Assembly (NCBI RefSeq): GCF_965638725.1
Contig: NW_027472018.1
Span: forward strand, 186,001 to 250,000
Length of the DNA: 64,000 bases
Source of the DNA: Aptenodytes patagonicus
Taxonomy: Eukaryota; Chordata; Aves; Sphenisciformes; Spheniscidae
Direction of reading: 5' to 3'
Position 1 is the first letter of the stretch. The number at the start of each line of letters is the position of its first letter. Position numbers and translations under genes: made by a program. Shown in pieces: positions 9,901 through 20,719 of the stretch. A model generated the notes under the pieces. The model was not told where the DNA came from and searched no databases. It was given only the letters and a program-made list of their open reading frames with translations.

Positions 9901-12342
9901 CAGCAGCTGCTGCAGCATGGCGCCAATGTGAACAGTCGGACAGAGGAGGAAGATGACACAGCACTGCACGTAGCAGCACGGCATGGCCTAACAGACCATG
10001 TCCAGCTGCTTCTGCACTATGGGGCAGAGCTGGAGGCAAAGAATGAGGAAGGGCAGACACCACTGAATGCTGCTTGTGCTCAGCCCCATCAACCCCAGGA
10101 CATGGACCGCTACTACCGGGTCTGCCAGCTGCTGGTGGAGAGTGGTGCTAGCATCAATGCTGCAGATAGGGACCGTCAGCACCCACTTCACCTGGCCTGC
10201 AAGAATGCCAATGCTCAAGTAGCAGAGTTACTGCTGGCCTGGGGTGCAAATGTCAATGTCATGAACTACAGTGGCAATACGGCACTGCACAATATCCTGC
10301 AAGCAACTGCCTACAAGCTAGAGCACCACCCAGAGCTTGTGGTGCGAGCCCTGCTCAACTACGGTGCCATTCGCATCTGGCCTGGCTCTCTCCTCAAGGT
10401 GCGGGGCTCACAGCTGTGCCGGGAGCATGGTGGGAAGGGAAGGCTGTGAATATCAGGGCCCCAGTGAGAGCAAGGATGTTTCTGTCACAGTAGGGCTTGT
10501 TCTGTGCGAGCCTGCTTGCCGTCCTGCCTATCTCTTCCCAGGGGCTGGGGAGGGGGGAATTGGCATTACTGGTAAGGGATTCCCTGAAGTTTTCTCCTGG
10601 GGTATGTTCTCCTGTAGGACTCTTCTGCTTCTGTCTGCTAAGCTGCGTGGACAGTACTTACCCAGTTTCCATAATCACTTGTCCCGGAAAGTGTTGGCCC
10701 TTTTCCTCTCAGGGGATGTGTCTCCTCTTTGGGGCATACCCTCCAGCTCATGCTGTCTCTGCAAGACACCAGCAAACAAAGGGTTAATTTCCTGTCTTAA
10801 TTCCTGAGCAGTGCAATAATTACCCAGCCCGGAGATCAGCAGATTGCTCTCCCCTTTGGGAAAATACAGGAAAATCAACAATTAACACTAATTAATCTCC
10901 TATTAACGCCAGATAATGAGGATCACTCATAGAGCCGGAATAGACTCTGACAGCTACTGCTGGCCTGGGCCGTAGGGAGTGGGAGCCAAGAGCTGGGGGG
11001 GTGGTTTGTGGATCTGCCTCTGTGCAGCTATGCATGGGTGGGGTGTGCTCCAAAGGCCACACTGGTGGTGTAAGATAAACAGCATCAGTGTGTTGCTTGC
11101 ACCTACATGTGTCGTTAAAACATGGGCATGGTACACACCAGAGATGTGTTGCACAAAATATGTATGATGTCTTCCTGGGGCTCTGTGTAGCAGCTAACAT
11201 GGGCACAGTATTTCTTAGGACACCCATTGCACACAGCACAGATGCAGGATGTCTCTGCAGCTCCATGCCGAACAGGCACAATACATCCCTGAGACCCCTG
11301 TGTGGCCCTCATCAGAGGCATGTATGTCTTAGTCTTGCTGCACACAGCAGCAAGATGGGTGTCAGTCCTTGCCTTAGAATGGTTCACGCTCTAACTAGAA
11401 AAATGTGGGCCTGGCATAAAGCAGAGTGTTGGTTGCTTATGAGCTACTTGCAGCAGTGAGGCAGATGAAGGAGATCTGCATCCTGGCCATGTATGTTAGT
11501 CCCTGCATCTGAGGAGAGGCTGTGGGGACCGAGCTGTGCTGAATGCAACAATGCTGTGCATGCTGGATGTTGGCTCAGTCACCCTCTTTGCAGGAGTGGT
11601 GCTCTGGCATTTCCCACCATCAGTGGGTTTGATCTCCTGGGACAACATGAGGGAAGGACATTAGTTCTTCAGATTTACCAAGACTGTTTTTGAGCATGTG
11701 CAGCTTTTTAGAGGTGAAGGTGGGGCTTGCAGGACCTCACGCAAAATCTGTGTTCATCTGCTCTCTCGCTGACGCAGGTGCTGCAGTACTGCCATACCTG
11801 CCCGCGTGTCATCGAGGCCCTGATGAACAGCTATGATCACGTGCGCGTCACTGAGGACTGGGTGGAAGCAGTTCCCGCAGAGGTTGTACAGGTGAGGGAA
11901 TGCATGCTGCCAGCTGGAGAACATGCAGCTGGACTACCGCGGCAGGGTGCCAGAGGAAGCTTGGGGCTGAGGGGGGTTTGGGGCAGGGCAGGGCTGGGGC
12001 TGGGTGGAGATGTGCAGGGCCACAGGGGTGGTGGTGTTGGGGGATAGGGAGGATGCACCATAGTGAGAAAGGTGAAGGTATGTCTGGTTCTACTTCTGCT
12101 CCCAAGGTGGTATCTTCAGCTTTATCTGCTTGTGGTCCTCTCTTTTCTCTCTGTAGAAATACCCACATTTCTACCAGTCACTTTTCTCCCTGGAGCAAAG
12201 ACCTCGCTCCTTGCAGCACCTGGCTCGCTGCACACTCAGGACCTTCCTGGAGGGCCGGTTGCTTCTGGTCCTGTCTCAGCTGCACCTGCCAAGTGCCTTG
12301 CACCGTTTCCTGCTGCTCAGCTTCGAGGACATCCTCTACTAA
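3655..12342 (+). CDS. ASB10: ASB10, ankyrin repeat and SOCS box protein 10 (whole coding span)
   Basis: Six coding exons with consensus GT-AG borders: first exon 3655-3967 or 7589-7811, then 9065-9332, 9894-10398, 11778-11891 and 12157-12342. The spliced products are 461 aa (exon 1a) or 431 aa (exon 1b); human ASB10 is about 467 aa. The protein has roughly seven ankyrin repeats with TPLH/TALH cores and a C-terminal SOCS box ending FEDILY. ASB proteins bind Elongin B/C and Cullin-5 through the SOCS box and present ankyrin-bound substrates for ubiquitination in the cytoplasm; the ASB10 substrate is not evident. Identity rests on the VFDTSD and LWSLSYEQELTTPLH segments, the C-terminus, and its place next to GBX1 and AGAP3. 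ASB18 is the closest alternative, and exon 1a resembles the ASB18 N-terminus, but the SOCS region and synteny favour ASB10. No clear poly(A) signal was found after the stop. Confidence 0.93.
5746..6273 (+). mobile_element. Solo LTR 1 of an endogenous retrovirus, 5-bp duplication ATGCT
   Basis: The 528-bp element begins tatcctggttttggctggg and ends gttaaaccacaaca. It is flanked by a perfect direct repeat ATGCT (5741-5745 and 6274-6278). A TATAAA box is at 5972-5977 and an ATTAAA with a C-run lies downstream, so U3-R-U5 runs on the + strand. The first bases are TA instead of the TG of its relatives. A 5-bp duplication is usual for ERVL-type elements. No internal viral genes remain, so it arose by LTR-LTR recombination. 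It sits between the two first exons of ASB10 and could affect exon 1b expression. Confidence 0.9.
6279..7588. other. 5' flank of ASB10 exon 1b
   Basis: No repeat or exon recognised. The promoter for exon 1b should lie near the right end, but there is no clear TATA box close to 7500. Confidence 0.4.
7589..7811 (+). CDS. ASB10: ASB10 alternative first coding exon 1b
   Basis: The ATG at 7589 (A at -3, G at +4) starts MGSITGRGDK. The exon encodes 74 residues plus one base and ends at ctg a|gtatgc. Its segment YWQALLTGDQGTVAEIL followed by VFDTSDMEEWKNYRFNFR matches the start of the main human ASB10 isoform. The phase-1 junction with exon 2 yields ...RLRLWSLSY, as in the human protein. This is the best-conserved N-terminus. 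Confidence 0.9.
9065..9332 (+). CDS. ASB10: ASB10 exon 2 (shared)
   Basis: Acceptor ccctgcag|ga, donor ga|gtgagt, entering in phase 1 and leaving in phase 2. It encodes LWSLSYEQELTTPLH and three ankyrin repeats (cores TTPLH, KTALH, YKPLH) ending ...SPDSIE, where the Glu codon is split with exon 3. Confidence 0.93.
9894..10398 (+). CDS. ASB10: ASB10 exon 3 (shared, largest ankyrin exon)
   Basis: Acceptor cacatag|g, donor aag|gtgcgg, phase 2 in and 0 out. The exon encodes 168 residues with four or more ankyrin repeats (DTALH, QTPLN, QHPLH, NTALH cores) and the RALLNYGAIRIWPGSLLK segment before the linker. It matches human ASB10 in length and order. Confidence 0.93.
10780..10935. promoter_or_regulatory. 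AT-rich block in ASB10 intron 3, candidate conserved element
   Basis: An abrupt TAAT-rich island in otherwise GC-balanced intron: several ATTAA, TTAATT, AATAATT and CTAATTAAT strings and a GATAATG within 150 bp, without repeat character. Homeodomain cores cluster here. Enhancer function is inferred from composition only. Confidence 0.35.
11778..11891 (+). CDS. ASB10: ASB10 exon 4 (shared)
   Basis: Acceptor gacgcag|gtg, donor cag|gtgagg, both phase 0, 38 codons. It encodes VLQYCHTCPRVIEALMNSY and a variable linker that leads to the SOCS box; the human counterpart reads VLERWSTCPRTIEVLMN. Confidence 0.92.
12157..12342 (+). CDS. ASB10: ASB10 exon 5 with SOCS box and stop
   Basis: Acceptor ctctgtag|aaa; stop TAA at 12340-12342. 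It encodes KYPHFYQSLFSLEQRPRSLQ, then the rest of the SOCS box ending LLLSFEDILY. In the BC-box core SLQHLARC the canonical cysteine position (SLQHLC in related ASBs) is Ala, with a Cys two residues later, so Elongin C contact may be atypical. Confidence 0.92.
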   Translation, partial: KYPHFYQSLFSLEQRPRSLQHLARCTLRTFLEGRLLLVLSQLHLPSALHRFLLLSFEDILY

Positions 12343-15300
12343 GGGCTGCGGTTCCAGTCCTATTGTGTCTTTCTGTGCAGATGTTCTACCCTTGTCAGTG
12401 CAGTCTGTGCTTTCCCAGCTAACCCCTTCCTCTTGCACACCTCCTGCCAGGCCGCATCAGCCCCCCATGCCAAACCTGTCACTGTGTCCCTGTCCCAGCC
12501 AGGCTTGTGCTCTGCCTCATGCACCTATTTTGGAGCATTCTGTTTACCCATACTAATCAGGACAATCTCTAGACTCATGAAAAAAAGCAAGAGATGGGGA
12601 TTAGGGCATTTTGTGGGACAAGGAGCAAATACACTGCATTGATCACAGTTTTGATTGTAGGGTATCGGTCTCCCTATCCCAAATCTACAAACTCAAACCT
12701 GAACCAGGCAGCCCTGGTGCCCTGGGCGTTTGTTGGGATCCTGTCTTCAGTCAAGTTGTTTACAGTTTGTACCCAAAGGTGTTTGGAACAAACCCTAGTC
12801 TTTCTCTATACGTACCAGAGTACAACTTCTACCTTGCCTTGAAGACTGTCCTGACAGAGGTCATCCATGAGACATGCCATGCATAGTGGCATGTGCACTC
12901 TCAGACCTATGCATCCATCTGTTTCTCAGAGGACATGGGGGAATGTGTGGTAGGTGTGGGGCTGAGGCCTCCCAGACAAACACTTCCCATGCAGGTACAA
13001 TGTCTGGGGTTGCCTGGCCTTGCAGCTTGTGGCAGGACAGCAGTGCTTGTGCCAGCACTGAGGACTTTGATGTGGGGCGAGGAGGAAGCATGCCCTGAGA
13101 ACGCCGGTCCCCTGGGTACAGAGCAGCCAGCCCCTGTGACAGCCCAGCTAGCATCTACCAGAGCACAGTACAGGTCCACCCACTGCTGCCTCGGCTGCAT
13201 CGCACTCTAGACAAGGTAAAGGGTGACATTTGTTTCTGCGATTTAAAGACACAGTTGTAAAGAAATCAAAGCTAACCATCCTTTAAAGATTTGCTGTAAG
13301 CTAACCCCATTCCTGCTTCTGACTCAAGCAGTGCCTGAACTGCTGCTGGCTGGCAGAAGGTACACTAGGGCAGCACTGCAGTTTGGTCCTCTTGGTGCAC
13401 TGGTCTTTCAGGGCCTCTGTTAACGTCCGCATCAGTGCCAGGACACTGGAACACACAGATCCGAAGGTTAAGCAGACTCAGTGCTTTTGTCTTTTTCTGC
13501 CTCTGTCAGGACACAGGGTGTAGCTCTGCTCCCCTAATTATCACCACCTTACACAACTAGACCATGCTGCTCTGAAGTAGCAAGCTTGAAATAACTGTGT
13601 GAGGTTCAGCATGCCATTCCTAATGCACTCTCACCAGCGATGCACCACAGCATGAATGCTAACAGGATACAACAGGAATGTGTTCACATGTTAGGCTTAC
13701 AAAAGGCGTCAGGAAACCAGTTGTGGCAGCCTGTGTGTGTGTGCCGGTACTACTATTGCAGTGTAAAGATGGTATAACTCAAAAAGGTTTAACAATGTGC
13801 TTTATGACATCCATGGGCAGAGAGGTGAGGTGTTGGCTCATGGTGATGTACCAAGACTATCTGCAAAACAGAGATGAAGGGAGCAGGAGAGTCAAAGCTT
13901 TTAAAATACCTGGATAATGGCCCCCACTCTTACCAGGCATCAGTAGTGCGTTTCCCTTGAACCAGAGCTGGAACCCAGCCTGAAGTCACCACCTTCCTGC
14001 TGGCTGTGCTCGCATGTCTGTTCAGGGTGATCTGTTTATGGGAGCAGGTCCTGTAGTCTTACTCCCAAATTGTAATCACCACTTCATAGTCTTCATTTTT
14101 AGCCAGATCATGTCTGTGACTAGGGGAGGAGCTGAAAAAGGAGGTTCTATCCCTTTTGGTGGCAGCACAGTCTGGAATTGCTTAGCCTGAATGGCTATCT
14201 TTGGTATGAAGGCAGTCTGCAGAGCAGTACATGTGGGGCTGGTTTACCGGTCCTCCTTCTTTCCAGCACTGTCCATATGCCTGCAATAACATATGTTCAG
14301 TAATGTGTACTCAGCCACTAAGATACTATCTCCTTAAGGACAGGGAAGGATTGAATTTAATGGTTTGCTTTATTTTGTAATTGTTTCTTGCAGCTGTTAG
14401 ACTTAAAGCCACGTCTCAGGTCTTGCTGATTACTTTTGCTAGTTCTGAAGTCTGTTCTGCATTTGGGTGATGAGGGCAGCTCAGTTGAAAGAGGTGAACC
14501 TGCAGTGTTTTGTTTCTGCAAACACAGCAGCATGCAGTGCCACTACATACATGGGCAGGCCAACTCCTGGCACTGCCAGTTCCTCTTTGGACAAAGGCGT
14601 CTTGGCATAGACAGGCATCTGTTGTAATGAAGGACCCATGCTGGGACTGCAGGTGAATTTCCAGGGTTCCTTTCAGAGCTACCAGGTTTGCAGGTAGGGG
14701 ATCCCAGTGTAAGTGGGAGGGCTGAGATCAGGCAGGTGGCTGAGAGGGGCAAGCCATCCCTGGGCACAAGTCTTCATGGACTAGATTTCATCTGTGTTCC
14801 CCCTGAAATTAAAAGGGCATGATTTCATTGTGTGTATGGATACCACTGAGTAACCATTTTCAAGCAATGTGAGGCTAGTAGAAAAAGGGGAGTGTCTTTT
14901 ACAGATTGACTGATTTAACTGAGGGGAAAAAACCAACCCCCCCAAAAAAACCCCACCAGAAAAGCTTTTGGGCACTCAAGCCCTTTTTCAGAACTGAAAC
15001 AATCAGAGAAGTTCAAGCTAAGTGCACGCTGAGAACAAATGCTCTGAGTTTAACTCAGTTATGCTAATTGATTAGCAATTGATTTTTAAAAACATATACA
15101 AGAACAGAATTAAAAAGGTTTGATGTTCCAGAGCACATTTTGACGATATAACAAGCTGTGCTACTTTTTCTAAAGGGGAAATTTCTAGTGCAGCATTGAA
15201 TGTACTTGCTGGGACAGGAGTTATTCCAGGGAAATTTAGCTGTCCTAAGTGTGAGGGCTATGATCTCAACTGAGGATGGCAAGTATGTGACATTATTAGC

Positions 15301-16090
15301 ACAGGGGCATGTGGTTCTGATGTGTTTTTATCAACTGCCACAGGCACAGGCAGCTGCTGATTGCTAGTGTCCCAGGCTCACTGGAAATGTCTCTTGGGCA
15401 CATGCTGTTGTTCCTGCTTCAGCATCCACCTGGGTTTTTGGGCAGAGCAGTCAGAGACACCCTCATGACTGGCTGAAGTATTGTGAGTCCACTGCCACGT
15501 TCTCAGTGCGGCTGTCCAAGTGGGAGTGATGTGCTCAGGGGGAATAAAAATGCATCCCATTTCTAGACAGAAGTTTCCATCCTAGCTGCAGCCACTGGGT
15601 CTTACTCTGACCCTCTCTGTGCAGTCAAGGCATTGCCTATTCCTAGTATCCCTTTCTTTTAACTGATAGATCAACTCCTGGAGGCTTCCCAGCCTTGAAT
15701 ATCTGCTTGACTCTTACTTGATCTTTCCTGTTCCTCAGTAAAGAGCATGACATGCCGTAATGGGTGGACTAGTAAACCATAATGGTACTTATAGAAGGGT
15801 ACAAGGACAAAGCAAGTATAGAAAAGCCCTTCCCTAGGATGTCCATCCCCACCCCTGAGCTCTGTAAATTGCATTTCAGGTATTTTTAAGTCAAAAGGGC
15901 CTCTTTGTATTTAGCAGACGTAGAGATATTTTTTTTTTCTTCCATAAATTTGACCAGTCACTTTTTGGACCCATGTATGTTTGAGCATTCTGATATCCTT
16001 GTGGCAAGGATAACTTAATTGCAAATTGTATTGATCACCTCCTTTTATTTGTCTTTACGCTGACACCTTCTTGTTTCATTTGATGCCTTT
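12343..16090. other. Intergenic downstream of ASB10
   Basis: The first part must hold the ASB10 3' UTR, but no convincing AATAAA close to the stop was found. The remainder contains no recognised exon or young repeat. Short poly-A and poly-C patches occur near 14930-14955. The part after 15600 could be more ancient LINE sequence. Confidence 0.45.
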
Positions 16091-16099
16091 TAACTCCTG

Positions 16100-17560
16100 T
16101 ATTCTAAGAATATGTGGGCAACTATAGTCTGTTCCTCTTCATCATACTATTCAAAACCATATAGATCACTGGCATTTCTCTCCTTACTTGGGCTGGAATT
16201 CTATTCAACTGTGTCATTCCCTGCGTGGAAGCTGTCACCGAACCCTTAACCACAAGCACAGGCTTTTCCTGTCCCTTTACTGATTCTAATGCATCACTTT
16301 GAGATGAAGGGACTAGAACTGCGCACAACATTCAAAATGTGGTTGTGCTATGATTGTGTAAGAGTTATTCTTAGCCGTGTGGATGTGAAATCTACACAAA
16401 TGCCTCAGGAACCTTAGGTTCATATTTGACATTACTTGATTATTTACACAGTCTGGGAGGATGGCCTTGGCAGTGATGCCCTCCCATTCAGCATGTTTTG
16501 TTTTCAGATGGCATATGTTGCAACCTCTAAATGTTTTTCAGACTCATTACTGTCCAGGGTTGCCATCCCTGTTTTAAAATGAAGCTCACATTCTTCTTTC
16601 CTGTATGTTGCACCTTATACTTAGACATAACAAAACAGGTTTTTCATGAACCTGGTGTTTCAAGCAATTCAGATTAGGTTGTCTTGGGCAAATGCCACCT
16701 GTTACTTTTACCATCCCAACAATTCATTTTTATCTACCCCAACAATTTTACCAGCAATTTTTTTTATTTTCTCCCTGATTACTAATAACATATAGCATTG
16801 ATATGTGAATAGAATACACTTAGAAATACATCTATCAAATGGCTATATAGAATAAGTCTTCTCAGTTACCCAATTTTTCAAATTTGTTAATACTAATCGC
16901 ACTGACTGTAGCATACAGCTAATTTTTCTTATTAGAATGTCACGCAGAACTAAGTCAAATGACTTACAGGAGTCGAAGCATGCCATATCTACCTAGTTAG
17001 CTCTATCAAACTTGTAGGCTTACAAACATTACATAAAATTATTTGAAAGTACCTATTTCAAATGACATTAATTTGAATGACAGGAATTTGGGTTCTAGCT
17101 TTTACTAATTTACCTAGGACATCCTTTAGCTGCTTGTCTGTGATTGCTTGGGATGTATGTTGAACTAACTGCTCTGTAGTTTCTTGGATATTCGTGTGAA
17201 CACATTTAAATACTGGCAAGACATTGGATTTTTTTTCCCCCCAGTTATCTTAAGTTCCCCAGTGTGCCATGATTTGTTATAAAGAAAAAAATCAATGGTT
17301 CAGTGAACTCATTAGCCAATTAAATACTCTTGGATGTAAGTTATCCTCCTGCAGATTATAAAAATTGTTACTTAAACAGTTTCTCTTTAGCATCTTCCTT
17401 AATTACTGATGGAATAGAAAGTATTTCATTACCACTGTAAAATATGAATATTATCCATTGTTGTTCCAAATACAGAGCAGAAATATTTATTGAGTTCTTG
17501 GTTTTCATTATGCAGAATGTGTGTTTACACACAGAAACCTGGGGCAGGTGCCTAGAGACT
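16100..17560 (-). mobile_element. Ancient CR1/L3-type LINE relic
   Basis: Strongly diverged but collinear with the old amniote CR1/L3-like consensus read on the minus strand. Landmarks on the + strand are the 'gaactgcgcacaacattcaa' region (16315), 'aagtcaaatgacttacagga' (16953), 'ctcttggatgtaagttatc' (17327) and 'tttagcatcttcctt' (17387), in the order expected for the RT-coding part and its flanks. No open frame survives. The ends are uncertain. The call rests on remembered consensus text, not an alignment. Confidence 0.6.
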
Positions 17561-18712
17561 GCAATTCTTTGGATTCTTTGCTTCTGAGGCATCCTGCTCT
17601 GGGGTTGACATTTCAAAAAAATTGAGAAATTGGAGAGGGTTCAGAGAACAGCCATAAGTGAGTTGTGGATTGCCAGTGATTCCTGGCAGTGGGAATTTCG
17701 TAGAGGTGGTGATTGGACACACCATGGTCGATCTTTGGAGTCCTGTGTGCAGTTGTAGGCACCTGTTCTTCGGTCCTGGATTTACAGGGCAGGAAGGGTT
17801 GACAGCACTCTTCCACAAAGCACTGTGGGCATGTGGGCTAAACGCACTCTCCATCGCCACGCTGACATCCATTGCTGGTCCTCAACTGCGCCTTACCAAA
17901 CTTTCTGAGGGGCAGGCTGCAGAGTTTATTCAGCATTGCCAGTTCTTCTGACTGGCACTTAGAGGTAAAACTAGATCCAGTGGCTGGAAATTGAAGCTGG
18001 GCAAACACATATTAGAAATGAGACACATTTTTAATAGCAAGGGTAATTAATCTACTAGTTAATTGCATCTTAGAATAGCTTATTATGGTGGATGTAGATC
18101 TCTCATCTCTGGCTTTTTTAAAAATCACTGGAAGATCTGCCCTAGCCCAGACCAGAATTCATCCTGCATGGCGCTTAGCCCAAGTCCCAAAGAGATCAGA
18201 CTGTTTAATTACAGATCTATGATCCATAGTCTTGTCACTCTTCCACACTGGTCTACCACTGGCCTCTGTCACCGCTGGGACTGTGTTTGGCCCCAGGGTA
18301 GTTTCACGTTTCCCTTAACAGCGCTGCTCACTTTACTGATACTTCATTGATGTCTCTGACTTCCCCTTAGTTTCTTGCATTTTTTAACTACTGGTTTGTA
18401 CTGGCTCTATCAGCTTCCTTGCTCTGAATTTGCTGCCTGCGCTGGTTTCTGAAAAAGACATTCTGAAATAAATGCTGATGCTAGTTTATAATTTTATTTA
18501 AATATTTGCTTTTATTCAATTTCTGTCACAAGCTTTAGCTTTGAGACTTCAGCCATTTGGAAGCACTGAGCATGTTTCACCCTGTGGGACTGGGCGGTGT
18601 TTGTGGACTGCCAAAGGACCTCGGGGCTGGATGTGACACACAAAGGCAAACTCCCTCCTCTCACCAGTCCACCAGCACATGAGGACCTCATGGGGCTGCC
18701 CCATGACACTTC
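17561..18712. other. Intergenic, no gene seen
   Basis: An open frame at 17658-17951 has no recognised family. The stretch near 17620-17770 has weak resemblance to LINE 3' sequence ('ttggagagggttcagaga'). Confidence 0.35.
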
Positions 18713-19412
18713 ATAGAATCATACAATCGTTTAGGTTGGAAAAGACCTTTAAGATCATCGAGTCCAACCATTAACCTAACACTGCCAAGTCCACCACTAA
18801 ACCGTGACCCTAAGCACCAAATCTACACGTCTTTTAAATACCTCCAGGGATGGTGACTCAACCACTTCCCTGGGTAGCCTGTTCCAATGCTTGACAAACC
18901 CTTCTGTGAAGAATTTTTTTCCTAATATCCAATCTAAACCTCCCCGGCACAACTTGAGGCTGTTTCCTCTTGTCCTATTGCTTGTTACTTGGGAGAAGAA
19001 ACTGACACCCACCTTGCTACAACCTCCTTTCAGGTAGTTTTAGAGCACGATGAGGTCTCCCCTCAGCCTCCTTTTCCCCAGGCTAAACAACCCCAGTTCC
19101 CTGGGCCTGATCACCTGGTTGTTCTGTACATGCTGTGTGGTGGCACTCAAGATGATCTGCTCCATAACCTTCCCCAGCACAGAGGTCAGACTGACAGGCC
19201 TGTAGTTCCCCCGATTCTCCCTCCGGCCCTTCTTGTAGATGGGCATCACATTTGCTAACTTCCAGTCAACTGGGACCTCCCCGGTTAGCCAGGACTGCTG
19301 ATAAATGATTGAAAGTGGCTTGGTTAGTACCTCCACCAGCTCCCTCAGTACCCTTGGGTGGATCCCATCCGGCCCCATACACCTGTGTGTGTCTAAGTGG
19401 TGTAGCAGTGAT
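18713..19412 (-). mobile_element. CR1 LINE fragment with internal deletion
   Basis: It starts at the 3' end with the CR1 terminus (tcatagaatcatacaatcg) and continues through the ORF2 C-terminal coding region. At 19108/19109 it jumps to the beginning of the RT domain. Compared with the near-full-length copy in this window, 867 bp (equivalent to 22910-23776) are missing, a multiple of three, so a frame stays open across the joint (...[15 protein letters not shown]). The FADD catalytic part is lost, so the copy is inactive. The 5' end is truncated near 19412. Confidence 0.88.
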
Positions 19413-19429
19413 CCCACCTGAGGAGGCAC

Positions 19430-19993
19430 TCAGATCAGATCTCTGACTCATGGTAGTAGGAACCTCAGTGTTTGCCCCAAGCTGCAACCCCACACAGCAA
19501 CACAGCCCCTCTTTGAGCAGCCCCATGCAGAGCTCTGCCGGACTCACTCCAGTGGCTGATCTGGCCCTACAGCAGCTCTCCCGGTGCCGAGTGCTTCTGG
19601 TACTTCACCGTTAGGAGCACAACTCCAAATGCTTCCTGCACGTCTGTTTCCATCCAGACGCTCTGCAGCAGATGCTGATGCTCCTGAGGTACCATGCTCT
19701 GCAGGTGAAACCTGGGGGAGCACACCCCTTTTGTACAAAAGTGCTCTCCAGGGCCTCTCGGCCCCTGCTCCATTCCTTCGGCTCATCACCGGATGTCAGC
19801 AATGCTGCTCGCATCCATGCCATCCCACCCACCTCCAAGCACTGCACTCCTAGCTGCAAGGCTGCCTCTAGGGCTTCTGGGCCACATGGGCTTGGGCCAA
19901 ATGCAAGCACATGTTTGATAGTAGCCTGTGACTTCTTAAATTTGGTCCTATGCCTGGCCAGCCTTACTTCGATTCCTGGAAAATACTACAGCA
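19430..19993. other. Unidentified segment between two opposed CR1 fragments
   Basis: GC-rich sequence with overlapping open minus-strand frames (19611-19910, 19544-19789, 19266-19547) containing, for example, LEAALQLGVQCLEVGGMAW. It may be the decayed coding part of another transposable element; no family is recognised. Confidence 0.3.
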
Positions 19994-20398
19994 AGTAAGG
20001 CTGAGAGAGCTGGGGTTGTTCAGCCTGAAGAAGGGAAGGCTCCGGGGAGACCTTTTTGCGGCCTTTCAATACTTAAAGGGGGCCTATAAGAAAGATGGGG
20101 ATGAACTTTTTAGCTGGGCCTGTTGTGATAGGACAAGGGGTAATGGTTTTAAAATAAAAGAGGGCAGATTCAGACTAGATTTAAGGAAGAGATTTTTTAT
20201 GATGAGGGTGGTTAAACACTGGACCAGGTTGCCCAGAGAGGTGGTGGATGCCCCATCCCTGGCAACATTCCAGGTCAGGTTGGATGGGGCTCTGAGCAAC
20301 CTGATCTAGTTGAAGATGTCCCTGCTCACTGCAGGGGGGGTTGGACTAGATGGTCTTTAGAGGTCCCTTCCAACCCAAACTATTCTATGTTTCTATGA
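19994..20398 (+). mobile_element. CR1 LINE 3' fragment
   Basis: The + strand reads through the CR1 ORF2 end ([20 protein letters not shown]) to the 3' UTR text 'ggggggttggactagatggt' and a degenerate terminal repeat (ctattctatgtttctatga). It is 5' truncated, as is usual for CR1. Confidence 0.9.
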
Positions 20399-20719
20399 AT
20401 TTGTAAGTGCCTGGACTCATGCAAAGTTGGTCAGACCAATCTTACGTCCTTCTGTATCAGGCCAAAGGGCCTGTGGGAAAGGGACAGAAGGAGCTGATGT
20501 TGTGTCTTAAATGTCTTAATTTCATGCTCTTTCACATGAGGTTCTCGGAATGGAATTAATAAGACAATATAGACTGAACTACTATTAGGTGAGAGCATAA
20601 CTAGTCAGAAAACCCTATTCAGAGCTAGTTATCAGTAGTCAAACTGCAGTGATACATAGAGGGTGTTACCTGGAGGTCTGTCCTGCATCTGGCACTCTTC
20701 TAGAGTTCTTAAAGACTTG

